From: Haemophilus_A paraphrohaemolyticus_A
Lineage (GTDB): Bacteria; Pseudomonadota; Gammaproteobacteria; Enterobacterales; Pasteurellaceae
Assembly (NCBI RefSeq): GCF_003253115.1
Contig: NZ_QEQF01000005.1
Location: forward strand, 62,001-126,000
Length of the DNA stretch: 64,000 bases
Reading direction: 5' to 3'
Below the pieces are notes generated by a model. It had not been told where the DNA came from. It searched no databases and saw only the letters and a list, made by a program, of their open reading frames with translations. Below are positions 49,227 through 58,280 of this stretch, piece after piece. Both the position numbers and the translations under genes were made by a program. Every line of letters starts with the position of its first letter. Positions within the stretch are counted from its first letter, which is position 1.

Positions 49227-52043
49227 ATGACTGATTACAAAAACACCTTAAATCTGCCTGAAACAGGCTTTCCGATGCGTGGGGATTTAGCAAAACGCGA
49301 ACCTGCGATGTTAGAAAACTGGTATAGCAAAAACTTATACCAAAAAGTGCGTGAAGCCTCTAAAGGCAAAAAATCCTTTATTTTGCACGATGGTCCTCCG
49401 TATGCGAACGGTAATATTCACTTAGGTCATGCGGTTAATAAAATTTTAAAAGATATAATTATGAAATCGAAAACCGCATTAGGTTTCGATACGCCTTATG
49501 TACCAGGTTGGGACTGCCACGGTTTGCCGATTGAGTTAAAAGTAGAAGGTTTGGTGGGTAAACCAAACGAGAAAATTTCTGCAGCGGAATTCCGTCAAGC
49601 ATGCCGCGAATATGCAAAAGAACAAGTAGAAGGACAAAAAGCAGACTTTATCCGTATGGGGATTCTCGGTGACTGGGATAATCCATACTTAACCATGAAC
49701 TTTGAAACTGAAGCCAATATTATCCGCACGTTGGGTAAAGTTATTGCTAACGGTCATTTATACAAAGGTTCAAAACCGGTTCACTGGTGTTTAGATTGCG
49801 GTTCTTCTTTGGCAGAAGCGGAAGTCGAATATGAAGACAAAGTTTCCCCTTCTATCTATGTACGTTTCCCTGCAGTCAATGCACAAGAAATAGAGCAAAA
49901 ATTCGGTGCGGAAGGCAAAGGAAGCGGTCAAATTTCTGCGTTAATTTGGACAACCACGCCTTGGACATTACCATCTAACCGTGCGATTTCATTAAACGAA
50001 AATTTTGATTATCAATTAGTCCAAATGGGCGAAGAACGCTTGATTTTAGCCAAAGAATTAGTTGAGGCTGTTGCTAAAGCGGGAGAGATTGAACAGGTTG
50101 AAGCATTGGGCGAGACTAAAGGCAGCGAATTGAATTTACTTCGCTTCCAACACCCATTCTATGATTTTAGCGTGCCATTTATTTTAGGCGACCACGTTAC
50201 CACGGACGGCGGTACAGGTTTAGTTCACACCGCACCAGACCACGGTCAAGACGACTATATCGTTTCACGCAAAAACGGCATCGAAATGGCAGGCTTAATT
50301 GGCAACGATGGCAAATTCAAATCTGATGTGCCATTCTTTGCGGGCAAAGGAGTGTTTGAATCGAATGAATTAGTGTTAGACAAACTCAAAGAAGTAGGCG
50401 CATTGTTCAAATTAGAACGCATTAAACACAGCTACCCACACTGCTGGCGTCACAAAACCCCGATTATTTTCCGTGCGACACCACAATGGTTTATTGGGAT
50501 GGAAACCCAAGGCTTACGCCGCCAAGCATTAGGCGAAATTAAATCAGTGCGCTGGATCCCAAGCTGGGGGGAAGCACGCATCGACACCATGGTGGCAAAT
50601 CGTCCAGACTGGTGTATCTCACGCCAACGTACTTGGGGCGTGCCGATGACGATGTTCGTGCATAACGAAACCGAAGATCTGCACCCTCGCACACTTGAGA
50701 TTTTAGAAGAAGTGGCAAAACGTGTAGAAGCGAAAGGTATTCAAGCGTGGTGGGATTTAGACCCTGTTGAAGTGTTAGGCGAAGCCGATGCGAAAATCTA
50801 CCACAAAGTGCCAGATACTTTAGATGTATGGTTCGATTCAGGATCGACCTACGCTTCAGTGGTGGAAGCACGCCCAGAGTTCAACGGCAACAGCGCAGAT
50901 ATGTATTTAGAAGGTTCAGACCAACATCGTGGCTGGTTTATGTCATCACTGATGCTTTCAACCGCAACGAATGGTAAAGCTCCTTACAAACAAGTATTAA
51001 CTCACGGCTTTACCGTTGATGAAAAAGGCAGAAAAATGTCTAAATCATTAGGTAACGTGATTGTGCCAAGCGAAGTTTGGAATAAAAACGGGGCAGATAT
51101 TTTACGTTTATGGGTCGCTTCAACCGACTACACAGGCGAAATTACCGTTTCACACAACATTTTAAACAGCGCAGGAGAAGCGTATCGTCGTATTCGTAAC
51201 ACAGCGCGTTTCTTGCTGGCGAACTTAAACGGATTCGATCCGAAACGTGATCTTGTTCAACCAGAAGAGATGATCGCTCTCGATCGCTGGGCGGTAAGCT
51301 GTGCCTTAGAAGCACAAAACGAAATCAAAGAAGCATACGATAACTATCAATTCCATACGGTAGTACAACGTTTAATGCGTTTCTGCTCAATCGAAATGGG
51401 CTCGTTCTATTTAGACATCATCAAAGACCGCCAATACACCACCAAAGCGGACAGCCTTGCACGCCGTAGCTGCCAAACTGCCTTATGGCACATTGCTGAA
51501 GCCTTGGTTCGTTGGATTGCACCAATTCTTTCGTTCACGGCAGACGAAGTTTGGGGTTACTTACCGCAAGTCGAAGGTCGTTCAGAATTCGTCTTTACCG
51601 AAGAATTCTACGAAGGCTTATTCGGCTTAGGCGAGAACGAAAAATTAGACGATATCTACTGGCAAAAACTGCTTGCAGTCCGTGCTGAAGTGAACCGTGT
51701 ATTAGAACAAGCACGTAAAGACAAAGTCATCGGCGCAGGCTTAGAAGCAAAAGTGACGGTATATGCGAACGACGAAATTCGTCCATTGTTAGAACAACTT
51801 GGCAACGAATTACGCTTCGTTCTCATCACTTCACAAGCGGTCATCAAACCATTAAGCGAAGCGGATGTGGCTGAAGGCGAACTTGCTGGCTTAGCTGTGA
51901 AAGTAGAACGTGCTGAAGGCGAAAAATGCCCACGTTGCTGGCACTACTCAACCGACATCGGCACACACGCAGAACACGCTTCAGTGTGTGGACGCTGCGT
52001 TGAAAATGTAGCAGGCCGTGGCGAAGTTCGTCATTTTGCGTAA
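49227..52043 (+). CDS. ileS: Isoleucyl-tRNA synthetase
   Basis: A 938 aa class I synthetase that charges isoleucine. The HIGH motif is in PPYANGNIHLGHAVNKI, the KMSKS loop is GRKMSKSLGN, and the editing domain sits between them (TTPWTLPSNRAISL). The C-terminal zinc site has CPRCWHYS and CGRCVENV. It follows ribF as in most Gammaproteobacteria. The usual next gene lspA is absent. A MITE-like repeat and an unknown lipoprotein occupy that position. Confidence 0.98.
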   Translation: MTDYKNTLNLPETGFPMRGDLAKREPAMLENWYSKNLYQKVREASKGKKSFILHDGPPYANGNIHLGHAVNKILKDIIMKSKTALGFDTPYVPGWDCHGLPIELKVEGLVGKPNEKISAAEFRQACREYAKEQVEGQKADFIRMGILGDWDNPYLTMNFETEANIIRTLGKVIANGHLYKGSKPVHWCLDCGSSLAEAEVEYEDKVSPSIYVRFPAVNAQEIEQKFGAEGKGSGQISALIWTTTPWTLPSNRAISLNENFDYQLVQMGEERLILAKELVEAVAKAGEIEQVEALGETKGSELNLLRFQHPFYDFSVPFILGDHVTTDGGTGLVHTAPDHGQDDYIVSRKNGIEMAGLIGNDGKFKSDVPFFAGKGVFESNELVLDKLKEVGALFKLERIKHSYPHCWRHKTPIIFRATPQWFIGMETQGLRRQALGEIKSVRWIPSWGEARIDTMVANRPDWCISRQRTWGVPMTMFVHNETEDLHPRTLEILEEVAKRVEAKGIQAWWDLDPVEVLGEADAKIYHKVPDTLDVWFDSGSTYASVVEARPEFNGNSADMYLEGSDQHRGWFMSSLMLSTATNGKAPYKQVLTHGFTVDEKGRKMSKSLGNVIVPSEVWNKNGADILRLWVASTDYTGEITVSHNILNSAGEAYRRIRNTARFLLANLNGFDPKRDLVQPEEMIALDRWAVSCALEAQNEIKEAYDNYQFHTVVQRLMRFCSIEMGSFYLDIIKDRQYTTKADSLARRSCQTALWHIAEALVRWIAPILSFTADEVWGYLPQVEGRSEFVFTEEFYEGLFGLGENEKLDDIYWQKLLAVRAEVNRVLEQARKDKVIGAGLEAKVTVYANDEIRPLLEQLGNELRFVLITSQAVIKPLSEADVAEGELAGLAVKVERAEGEKCPRCWHYSTDIGTHAEHASVCGRCVENVAGRGEVRHFA

Positions 52044-52108
52044 AACAAATAAAATGTGGGAATACACTTCCCATATTTTATTAGACTAATTTCTTCGTTT
52101 TTTTCTTT

Positions 52109-52220
52109 TGTCAAATCTCCCCTACCCCTCGAGGCTCAAAGAGGGGATGCTTTAATGAAGAATAAAGCCCCCCATTTTGTAAAAATAAAATCCTCTTTAG
52201 TAAAGAGAAAGAGGGAAAAA
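52109..52220. repeat. Intergenic MITE-like repeat, copy 2
   Basis: It starts TGTCAAATCTCCCCTACCCC, the same end as the 9601-9756 element, and includes AAAGCCCCCC and CCTCTTTAGTAAAGAG in the same order. The right end is eroded. Like copy 1 it follows ACTAATTTCTTCGTT. It sits where ileS-lspA synteny breaks. Confidence 0.6.
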
Positions 52221-52283
52221 TGGAGTGCTATTGATTAACAAAGAAAATAGCTATCTTTCCAATATTTTCTCTCAGGAGGATAT

Positions 52284-52937
52284 ATGAAATTCCGATGGTT
52301 ACAACATGGTTTTATTTTTCTAATAAGCATTTTGTTGTCAGCTTGCTTAACAACAAATTTATGGAAAGAAGATGAAACAGAAATAGTATATTCTCCAATT
52401 GATGGAGATAGCCTCATTGCATTAGGAGAAAATTCAAAAACAGGACAATTAGTCATTATAGGAGAAAAGTATTGGTTTGTATTAACACAAAAAAGCAGTG
52501 AAAAAATCAGACCAATTATTTCAGCAAAGCTTTCCGCACCAGTAAAAACTAATGAAACTATAAAAATAACATTATCAAATTACAAGAAGAATGAATTTGA
52601 TGCTTTCGTTACCTTATATTATTCACCAATCAATGAAACTGAAAAAGAAAAGGTAAAAAACATTGGTTTTCAATGTTTACCAAATTATTGCCAAAAAATA
52701 TTTGGAAGCATTTATGGTGAAATCTATAAAAATAATGAAGTTAAATTAACACCAAAAGATCAATTAAAACAAAAATTACCAATAGAAATAAAAGCTGAAA
52801 GTAAAACTAGAACTTCTGTAGTAAAAGGGGGTAATGTTATCAGAAAAATATTGCAAACCCCTGCAACTTTAATAGGAGATGTTCTGCTTTTGCCATTCCA
52901 GTTTTTATATGTTGCAGAAATATCATCAGATAAATAA
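52284..52937 (+). CDS. Uncharacterised lipoprotein (AT-rich)
   Basis: A 217 aa protein with a lipoprotein signal, FIFLISILLSAC. I do not recognise the mature part. It has a region of alternating strands (LVIIGEKYWFVLTQKSSEKI, IITLSNYKKNEFDAFVTLYY) and a C-terminal hydrophobic stretch (TPATLIGDVLLLPFQFLYVA) that could anchor or pack in a membrane. Its codon use is noticeably more AT-rich and lysine/isoleucine-rich than the neighbouring housekeeping genes, which suggests acquisition. It has AGGAGG upstream and stands alone between the repeat and pssA. Confidence 0.75.
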   Translation: MKFRWLQHGFIFLISILLSACLTTNLWKEDETEIVYSPIDGDSLIALGENSKTGQLVIIGEKYWFVLTQKSSEKIRPIISAKLSAPVKTNETIKITLSNYKKNEFDAFVTLYYSPINETEKEKVKNIGFQCLPNYCQKIFGSIYGEIYKNNEVKLTPKDQLKQKLPIEIKAESKTRTSVVKGGNVIRKILQTPATLIGDVLLLPFQFLYVAEISSDK

Positions 52938-53041
52938 ATCTTAAATATGTAAGCAATTAAATTTGCAAAACGATCACTTATTTTCTGATAAACTAAATGC
53001 CCTTTAAATTCATCACTATCCTCATTTATAGGATTCGTAAA

Positions 53042-54400
53042 ATGCTAATTTTAAATAAACCCAATCACGCCAGAAAACAACTGGAAAAACTGGCTTTTAT
53101 CCCACAGAGTGCGGAAAAAGTAGAATTTCTTGCGGATAGCCGTGCGTTCAAAACTCGCATTTTACAGCTTATCCATTCTGCAAAATCCCGCATTTATTTG
53201 ACCGCTTTATATTTTGAAAAAGATGAAGCGGGGCAAGAAATCTTAGCAGCCCTCTATCAAGCTAAACAAGCTAACCCCTCTCTTGAAATTAAAATTCTAG
53301 TCGATTGGCACCGTGCACAACGCGGACGAATTGGTGAAGGGACAGTAAGCTCTAATGCGGATTGGTATGCAGAACAAAAAGCACAATATCACCTTGAACA
53401 AGCCATTGAATTTTGGGGAGTGCCAATTAACAAACGTGAAGTTTTCGGCGTGTTACATCTCAAAGGTTTTATCTTTGACAACACGCTAGTTTATAGTGGT
53501 GCAAGTATCAATAACGTTTATTTGCAACAGTTTGAGCGTTATCGCTACGATCGTTACCATGTGATTGAAAATACAACATTAACCGACAGCATGGTTGAAT
53601 TGCTAGAAAAACATATTATTAGCCAACCTGCAGTTTGCCGATTGGATGATGTCAATCGTCCGAAAACCTTTGGACTTCGCCCGCAAATTAAAGCGTTTCG
53701 CAAATATTTAAGCCAACAGCAATATCAGTTTGTCGGCAAAGCACAAGATGAAAACTTAAGCCTTTCACCAATTATCGGTTTACGTAAAGGTAATAAACTG
53801 AATAAAGTGATTGAAGCACTCTTTTACCAAGTGCAAGACAAACTCACGATTTGCACACCTTACTTTAACTTCCCGCGCTCACTCCAACAGCGCATTAAAT
53901 GGCTGTTAGAAAGCGGTAAATCAGTAGAAATTATCGTAGGTGACAAAACTGCAAACGATTTCTACACTAAACCAGAAGAAAAATTCACGATGGCATCAGC
54001 GCTGCCTTATCTCTATGAGAAAAACTTACGTGCGTTTGCTAGACGTTTTGACCATTTTATTCAAAATAAACAACTGACCATTCGCCTTTGGAAAGATGGC
54101 GAAAATAGCTACCATCTAAAAGGTGTCTGGATCGATAACTGCTATATCTTACTCACTGGTAACAATCTCAACCCACGAGCTTGGGCGCTAGATGCGGAAA
54201 ATGCGGTATTGATTCATGATCCTAAAGCGGAATTAAGTGAAAAAGCACAAACTGAACTAACCCATATTCGTCAACATACCAAAGTGTTAACCCACTATAG
54301 CGATTTAGAACAACTCAAAGACTACCCAGAAGCTGTACGCAAATTGCTGAAAAAATTCGGCCGAGTGAAGCTCGATAAAGTCGTCAAAATGTTGTTGTAA
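53042..54400 (+). CDS. pssA: CDP-diacylglycerol-serine O-phosphatidyltransferase
   Basis: A 452 aa phospholipase D-superfamily enzyme that makes phosphatidylserine, the precursor of phosphatidylethanolamine. Two HKD motifs are present: GVLHLKGFIFDNTLVYSG and YHLKGVWIDNCYILLTG. The conserved ILVDWHRAQRGRIG block matches E. coli PssA. The ATG at 53042 gives MLILNKPNHARKQL, in line with the family. An upstream in-frame ATG adds 15 residues without support. It acts at the inner membrane surface. Confidence 0.95.
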   Translation: MLILNKPNHARKQLEKLAFIPQSAEKVEFLADSRAFKTRILQLIHSAKSRIYLTALYFEKDEAGQEILAALYQAKQANPSLEIKILVDWHRAQRGRIGEGTVSSNADWYAEQKAQYHLEQAIEFWGVPINKREVFGVLHLKGFIFDNTLVYSGASINNVYLQQFERYRYDRYHVIENTTLTDSMVELLEKHIISQPAVCRLDDVNRPKTFGLRPQIKAFRKYLSQQQYQFVGKAQDENLSLSPIIGLRKGNKLNKVIEALFYQVQDKLTICTPYFNFPRSLQQRIKWLLESGKSVEIIVGDKTANDFYTKPEEKFTMASALPYLYEKNLRAFARRFDHFIQNKQLTIRLWKDGENSYHLKGVWIDNCYILLTGNNLNPRAWALDAENAVLIHDPKAELSEKAQTELTHIRQHTKVLTHYSDLEQLKDYPEAVRKLLKKFGRVKLDKVVKMLL

Positions 54401-54489
54401 GAACAAATAAATATACTAGAAAGCAGGGGGCATGTATAACACGCCCTACGCCTTCTTAACATACCTGAAATCCATATCAAGGAATCACT

Positions 54490-55230
54490 ATGAGTGAACA
54501 AATCTACGGCATTCACGCCGTCAAAGCGTTTTTAGATAATGCACCAGAACGCCTAATCGAAGTGCTGGTGCTAAAAGGTCGCGAAGACAAACGTTTAAAC
54601 CCACTACTTGCCGAATTGAAAAATCTTGGCGTATCTGTACAACAAGTGAACCGCCAAACGCTGGATAACAAAGCGCAAGGAGAAGTACATCAAGGCATTA
54701 TCGCCCGAGTTGTACCACAGAAAGAGCTAAACGAACACGATTTAGATGCGATTCTTGCCCATAAATCGGCACCATTCTTACTCATTTTAGACGGCATAAC
54801 CGACCCACATAACCTGGGGGCGTGTTTGCGTACTGCGGATGCTGCAGGCGTTGATGCCGTGATCGTCCCTAAAGATAAATCCGCACAACTCACTTCAACC
54901 GCCCGCAAAGTGGCGTGTGGTGCTGCCGAAACTGTGCCGCTGATTCGTGTCACCAACCTTGCCCGCACCATGCGTGAACTGCAAGAAAACCACAACATCT
55001 GGATTGTCGGCACCGCAGGCGAAGCTACTTCGGGTATTTATGAAGCTAAACTCACAGGCGCAATTGCACTTGTAATGGGGGCAGAGGGCGATGGAATGCG
55101 CCGCCTCACCCGTGAGCATTGCGACCAACTCATCAGCATTCCAATGGCAGGCTCGGTCTCCTCACTGAACGTTTCTGTTGCCACAGGCGTGTGCTTGTTT
55201 GAGATTGTACGACAAAAATCAGCCTTGTAA
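54490..55230 (+). CDS. rlmB: 23S rRNA (guanosine2251-2'-O)-methyltransferase
   Basis: A 246 aa SPOUT-family enzyme that methylates G2251 in the peptidyl-transferase region of 23S rRNA with S-adenosylmethionine. The substrate-binding N-domain starts EQIYGIHAVKAFLDNAPERL. The knotted catalytic domain has LDGITDPHNLGACLRTADAA, VMGAEGDGMRRLTREHCD and the final SIPMAGSVSSLNVSVATG. It stands alone, with pssA 89 bp upstream. Length is as in E. coli (243). Confidence 0.96.
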   Translation: MSEQIYGIHAVKAFLDNAPERLIEVLVLKGREDKRLNPLLAELKNLGVSVQQVNRQTLDNKAQGEVHQGIIARVVPQKELNEHDLDAILAHKSAPFLLILDGITDPHNLGACLRTADAAGVDAVIVPKDKSAQLTSTARKVACGAAETVPLIRVTNLARTMRELQENHNIWIVGTAGEATSGIYEAKLTGAIALVMGAEGDGMRRLTREHCDQLISIPMAGSVSSLNVSVATGVCLFEIVRQKSAL

Positions 55231-55259
55231 TCGACTGATAAGATTAAGAATATATAAAA

Positions 55260-55297
55260 AATGCTTAAAGCCTTAAACAAAAGCTTTAAGCATTTTT
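55260..55297. terminator. Terminator between convergent rlmB and corA
   Basis: AATGCTTAAAGC and GCTTTAAGCATT form a stem of about 12 bp, followed by TTTATT. Confidence 0.75.
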
Positions 55298-55301
55298 ATT
55301 C

Positions 55302-56255
55302 CTACAACCACCCTTTCCGTTTGAAATATAAATACGGCGAAGCAGCGGCAACAATCATCAAACAAATCGCCATTGGGTAGCCATATTTGAAATGCAGCTC
55401 TGGCATAAACTCAAAGTTCATTCCGTAGGTAGATGCCACGAGCGTTGCTGGGAGAAACATCACAGAAACTACCGAGAAGAATTTCATAATGCGGTTCTGT
55501 TCAATGTTGATGAAACCCATTGCCGCCTGCATTAAGAAGTTCACTTTTTGGAACAGCGATTCATTGTGCGGTTGCAAAGATTCAATATCTCGCATAATAT
55601 CGCGGGCTTGTTCGAGCTGGTTGTTTGGCAAACGGGTTTTGCGTAGTAAGAAACTCAACGCACGTTGCGTATCCATCAAACATAAACGTACTTTTGAGCT
55701 CACATCTTCCAACTCCGTAAGATCTGAAAGGGCTTCATTGAGGCTATCGCCCTCTTGTTTGCCGTCCAAAATCACGTGGCTCATATTTTCTAAATCAGCG
55801 TAAACCGTTTCGATAACATCCGCCAGCTGTTCTATTTTGGTTTCGAACAGGTCAAGCAACAATTCATAAGCGTTACTATCAAGCAATTTCATTCGGCGCG
55901 AACGCATACGATATAAGCGGAATGCAGGCAAATCGCGTTCGCGAAGCGTGAACAAACGCCCATCACGAATGGTAAATGCGACTGTTGAAATATCAGCGTA
56001 ATCGTCGTCATCTAAGCAGTAAAAGAAGGAGTGAAGGTGTAAACCGTCTTCATCTTCGAAAAAGCGAGCAGAAGCTTCTAAGTCTTCTAACTCGTGCTCT
56101 TCCGCAAGGGTTTGGTCTAAGCCGAGTTTTAATACGCTACGTTCATCATCGCTTGGGTCGATTAAGTCAATCCAAATCGCATCGTTTAATTGGTCGCGAG
56201 AGGTTTCGTCAAGTCCGACGAGACGCGCGTGGTCTAATGCAAAAGCACGAATCAT
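55302..56255 (-). CDS. corA: Magnesium/cobalt channel CorA
   Basis: A 317 aa inner-membrane Mg2+ channel. It has a long cytoplasmic N-terminal domain with coiled helices (LADVIETVYADLENMSHVIL), then two C-terminal hydrophobic helices around the YGMNFEFMPEL loop with the selectivity motif GMN. The C-terminus is basic (KRKGWL). It forms a pentamer. It has an unusually long gap to tatA (351 bp), of which the half next to corA may be its mRNA leader. Confidence 0.95.
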   Translation of the reverse strand: MIRAFALDHARLVGLDETSRDQLNDAIWIDLIDPSDDERSVLKLGLDQTLAEEHELEDLEASARFFEDEDGLHLHSFFYCLDDDDYADISTVAFTIRDGRLFTLRERDLPAFRLYRMRSRRMKLLDSNAYELLLDLFETKIEQLADVIETVYADLENMSHVILDGKQEGDSLNEALSDLTELEDVSSKVRLCLMDTQRALSFLLRKTRLPNNQLEQARDIMRDIESLQPHNESLFQKVNFLMQAAMGFINIEQNRIMKFFSVVSVMFLPATLVASTYGMNFEFMPELHFKYGYPMAICLMIVAAASPYLYFKRKGWL

Positions 56256-56606
56256 TTTTCATTTCTCCGAGTTAGGAGGTGATGAACAAAATGAACAAGG
56301 GGAAAGATACTAGACGAAAGTTACCGACCATGTCGGCAACCTGAGGCTGGACAAGGCGGGTAATCAAGAAAAATCTGAAAAGTATCGACTATGACTGTCC
56401 AAAATGTAATCCTCAAGTAAAAATAGCGGTGCGAATACTACCGTTCTTGTCTGAAAGAGTCAAGTTTTGTGGCGTTTTATTCAGCAAAATTTGAGGAACG
56501 TCATACTTCACGTTTATTCATTTTGGGGGAGATTTCTTTTTTGTGATTTCAGCGTATAATGAGCACTTACCATTTCAACACTTTATTCACAAAAGAGGAT
56601 TTTAAT
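56256..56606 (-). promoter_or_regulatory. Long structured leader region of corA and tatA promoter
   Basis: This 351 bp gap has no supported ORF. A hairpin GTTACCGAC-CAT-GTCGGCAAC (56320-56340) with a 3 nt loop lies 65-85 bp upstream of corA. Further on are GC-richer blocks unlike the AT-rich gaps elsewhere, consistent with a structured corA 5' UTR. A weak TATA-like AT-rich stretch near 56540-56560 could serve tatA. It does not look like the known M-box. Function is inference. Confidence 0.35.
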
Positions 56607-56831
56607 ATGGGTGGAATTAGCATTTGGCAATTACTGATCGTGGTCGCAATTATCGTGTTACTTTTCGGTACAAAAAAATTACGTACACTTGGTCAAGATT
56701 TAGGTGAATCTGTTAAAGGCTTTAAAAAAGCAATGGCAGAGGAAAAACCGCAAGATGCAGCTTTCGATAAAGTCGAAGCAAAAACGCAAGAAAGCACAGA
56801 ACAAAAAGCAAAAGACAAAGAGCAGGCATAA
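56607..56831 (+). CDS. tatA: Twin-arginine translocase subunit TatA
   Basis: A 74 aa membrane protein that forms the Tat pore for folded proteins. It starts MGGISIWQLLIVVAIIVLLF with one transmembrane helix, then the hinge GTKKLRTLGQDLGESVKGFK and an acidic/lysine-rich tail. The ATG at 56607 is preferred to one 48 nt earlier because it has AGAGGATTTT upstream and fits the family. It heads tatABC, with tatB 3 bp downstream. Confidence 0.95.
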   Translation: MGGISIWQLLIVVAIIVLLFGTKKLRTLGQDLGESVKGFKKAMAEEKPQDAAFDKVEAKTQESTEQKAKDKEQA

Positions 56832-56834
56832 CCC

Positions 56835-57446
56835 GTGTTTGATATTGGTTTTTCAGAGTTAGTACTCGTTTTAATTGTGGGCTTAGTCGTGCTAGGCCCC
56901 CAACGTTTGCCCATTGCAATCCGCACCGTCATGGGGTGGGTTCGTACCATTCGTGGCTTAGCAGCAAACGTACAAAACGAACTGACTCAAGAACTTAAGC
57001 TACAAGAACTCAAAGACAGCATTAAAAAAGCAGAGGAATTAAATTTAAGTTCGCTTTCACCAGAATTAAGCAAAACCGTTGAAGAACTTAAACAATCTGC
57101 CAATAAAATGCAGCAGGATCTGAACACCGCCAAAGGTGAAATAACCAAATTAACCGATGAACAAGTAGCGGAAATTCAGGCAAAAATCGAAACCGAAAGC
57201 CAACATAAAGAAGCAGAACAAGCGGTCGAAAATGATCAACAGAATGCAAAATCGCAAACTGCTGAAGAAAACTCACCGCTTGCCACCGAAGAAAAAACGG
57301 TGACAACAGCGGAAGACGCAGAACAGGCAGAGTTAGACGAAGCCCTACTTGCTGAGAAACTCTCGATTTATTATCCGCCAGATGATGACGAACCAGCCCC
57401 GCAAGCTGTTCATAAAGAGGAGGAGAAAGCGAATGCAAGAAGCTGA
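56835..57446 (+). CDS. tatB: Twin-arginine translocase subunit TatB
   Basis: A 203 aa single-helix protein that with TatC binds Tat signal peptides. It starts GTG as MFDIGFSELVLVLIVGLVVL, followed by the conserved GPQRLPIAIRTVMGWVRTIR amphipathic region. The C-terminal half is a long acidic low-complexity tail (Glu, Gln, Ala). The 3 bp spacing to tatA and 14 bp overlap with tatC indicate translational coupling. Confidence 0.95.
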   Translation: MFDIGFSELVLVLIVGLVVLGPQRLPIAIRTVMGWVRTIRGLAANVQNELTQELKLQELKDSIKKAEELNLSSLSPELSKTVEELKQSANKMQQDLNTAKGEITKLTDEQVAEIQAKIETESQHKEAEQAVENDQQNAKSQTAEENSPLATEEKTVTTAEDAEQAELDEALLAEKLSIYYPPDDDEPAPQAVHKEEEKANARS

Positions 57447-58176
57447 TCAATCTCAACCGCTTATCGCTCATCTGATTGAACTGCGAAACCGGTTACTGCG
57501 TAGCTTGATGTTTGTGTTAGTGGTTTTCTGTGCGTTAGTGTATTGGGCAAATGACATCTATACCCTTTTGGCAACCCCGTTGACTAGCAACTTGCCAGCA
57601 GGGGCAACGATGATCGCGACCAACGTGGCAACGCCGTTTTTTACCCCGATTAAACTCACGATTGTCACCGCGATTTTTCTTTCAGTGCCTTATATTTTGT
57701 ACCAAATTTGGGCATTCGTCGCCCCTGCATTATATAAGCACGAAAAACGTTTGATCTACCCACTGTTAGTTTCAAGCACCTTGCTGTTCTACTGTGGTGT
57801 GACATTTGCTTACTATGTGGTGTTCCCAATCGTGTTCGGTTTCTTAACTAGCACTACACCTGAAGGGGTGCAGATGGCAACCGACATCAGTAGCTACTTA
57901 GACTTCGTTCTCACGATTTTCTTGGCATTTGGTATCTGCTTTGAAGTCCCTGTGGCGATTATTTTGCTCTGTTGGGCAGGCATCACCACTCCAGAAGACT
58001 TGCGTGAAAAACGCCCATATATCATCGTGGCAGCTTTCATCATCGGGATGTTACTTACTCCACCCGACATTTTCTCGCAAACACTCTTGGCAATTCCAAT
58101 GTGTTTGTTATTTGAAGTTGGCGTAGTTTGTGCTCGCTTCTACAAACCAAGAGAAGAAGAAACCACGAGCGAATAA
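57433..58176 (+). CDS. tatC: Twin-arginine translocase subunit TatC
   Basis: A 247 aa inner-membrane protein with six transmembrane helices that recognises twin-arginine signals. It starts MQEADQSQPLIAHLIELRNR; the family motif is in the first loop (LIELRNRLLRS), and VPYILYQIWAFVAPALYKHE follows. The ATG at 57433 has AGGAGAAAGC upstream and overlaps tatB by 14 bp. A much longer in-frame reading would start inside tatB and is rejected. It ends the operon with a hairpin. Confidence 0.95.
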   Translation: MQEADQSQPLIAHLIELRNRLLRSLMFVLVVFCALVYWANDIYTLLATPLTSNLPAGATMIATNVATPFFTPIKLTIVTAIFLSVPYILYQIWAFVAPALYKHEKRLIYPLLVSSTLLFYCGVTFAYYVVFPIVFGFLTSTTPEGVQMATDISSYLDFVLTIFLAFGICFEVPVAIILLCWAGITTPEDLREKRPYIIVAAFIIGMLLTPPDIFSQTLLAIPMCLLFEVGVVCARFYKPREEETTSE

Positions 58177-58189
58177 AACACTTAATCTT

Positions 58190-58215
58190 AGCCCGCGAAA
58201 GCGGGTTAATTTTTA
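58190..58215 (+). terminator. Terminator of tatABC
   Basis: AGCCCGC-GAAA-GCGGGTT: a 6-7 bp GC stem with a GAAA tetraloop, then AATTTTTA. Confidence 0.8.
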
Positions 58216-58280
58216 CGACAAACTATCTCTTCGCTCCCTACACTTGTGGAGGGAGGGGAAAAATCATAAAAGGACAAAAA

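Noticed and set aside
56256..56606. M-box magnesium riboswitch upstream of corA
   Set aside because: The conserved M-box core could not be found on the reverse strand. Only generic hairpins are visible.
58128..58280. N-terminal extension of HemB from an in-frame ATG inside tatC
   Set aside because: It reads through the tatC end and terminator hairpin, adds no conserved sequence, and a good ribosome site precedes the ATG at 58281.
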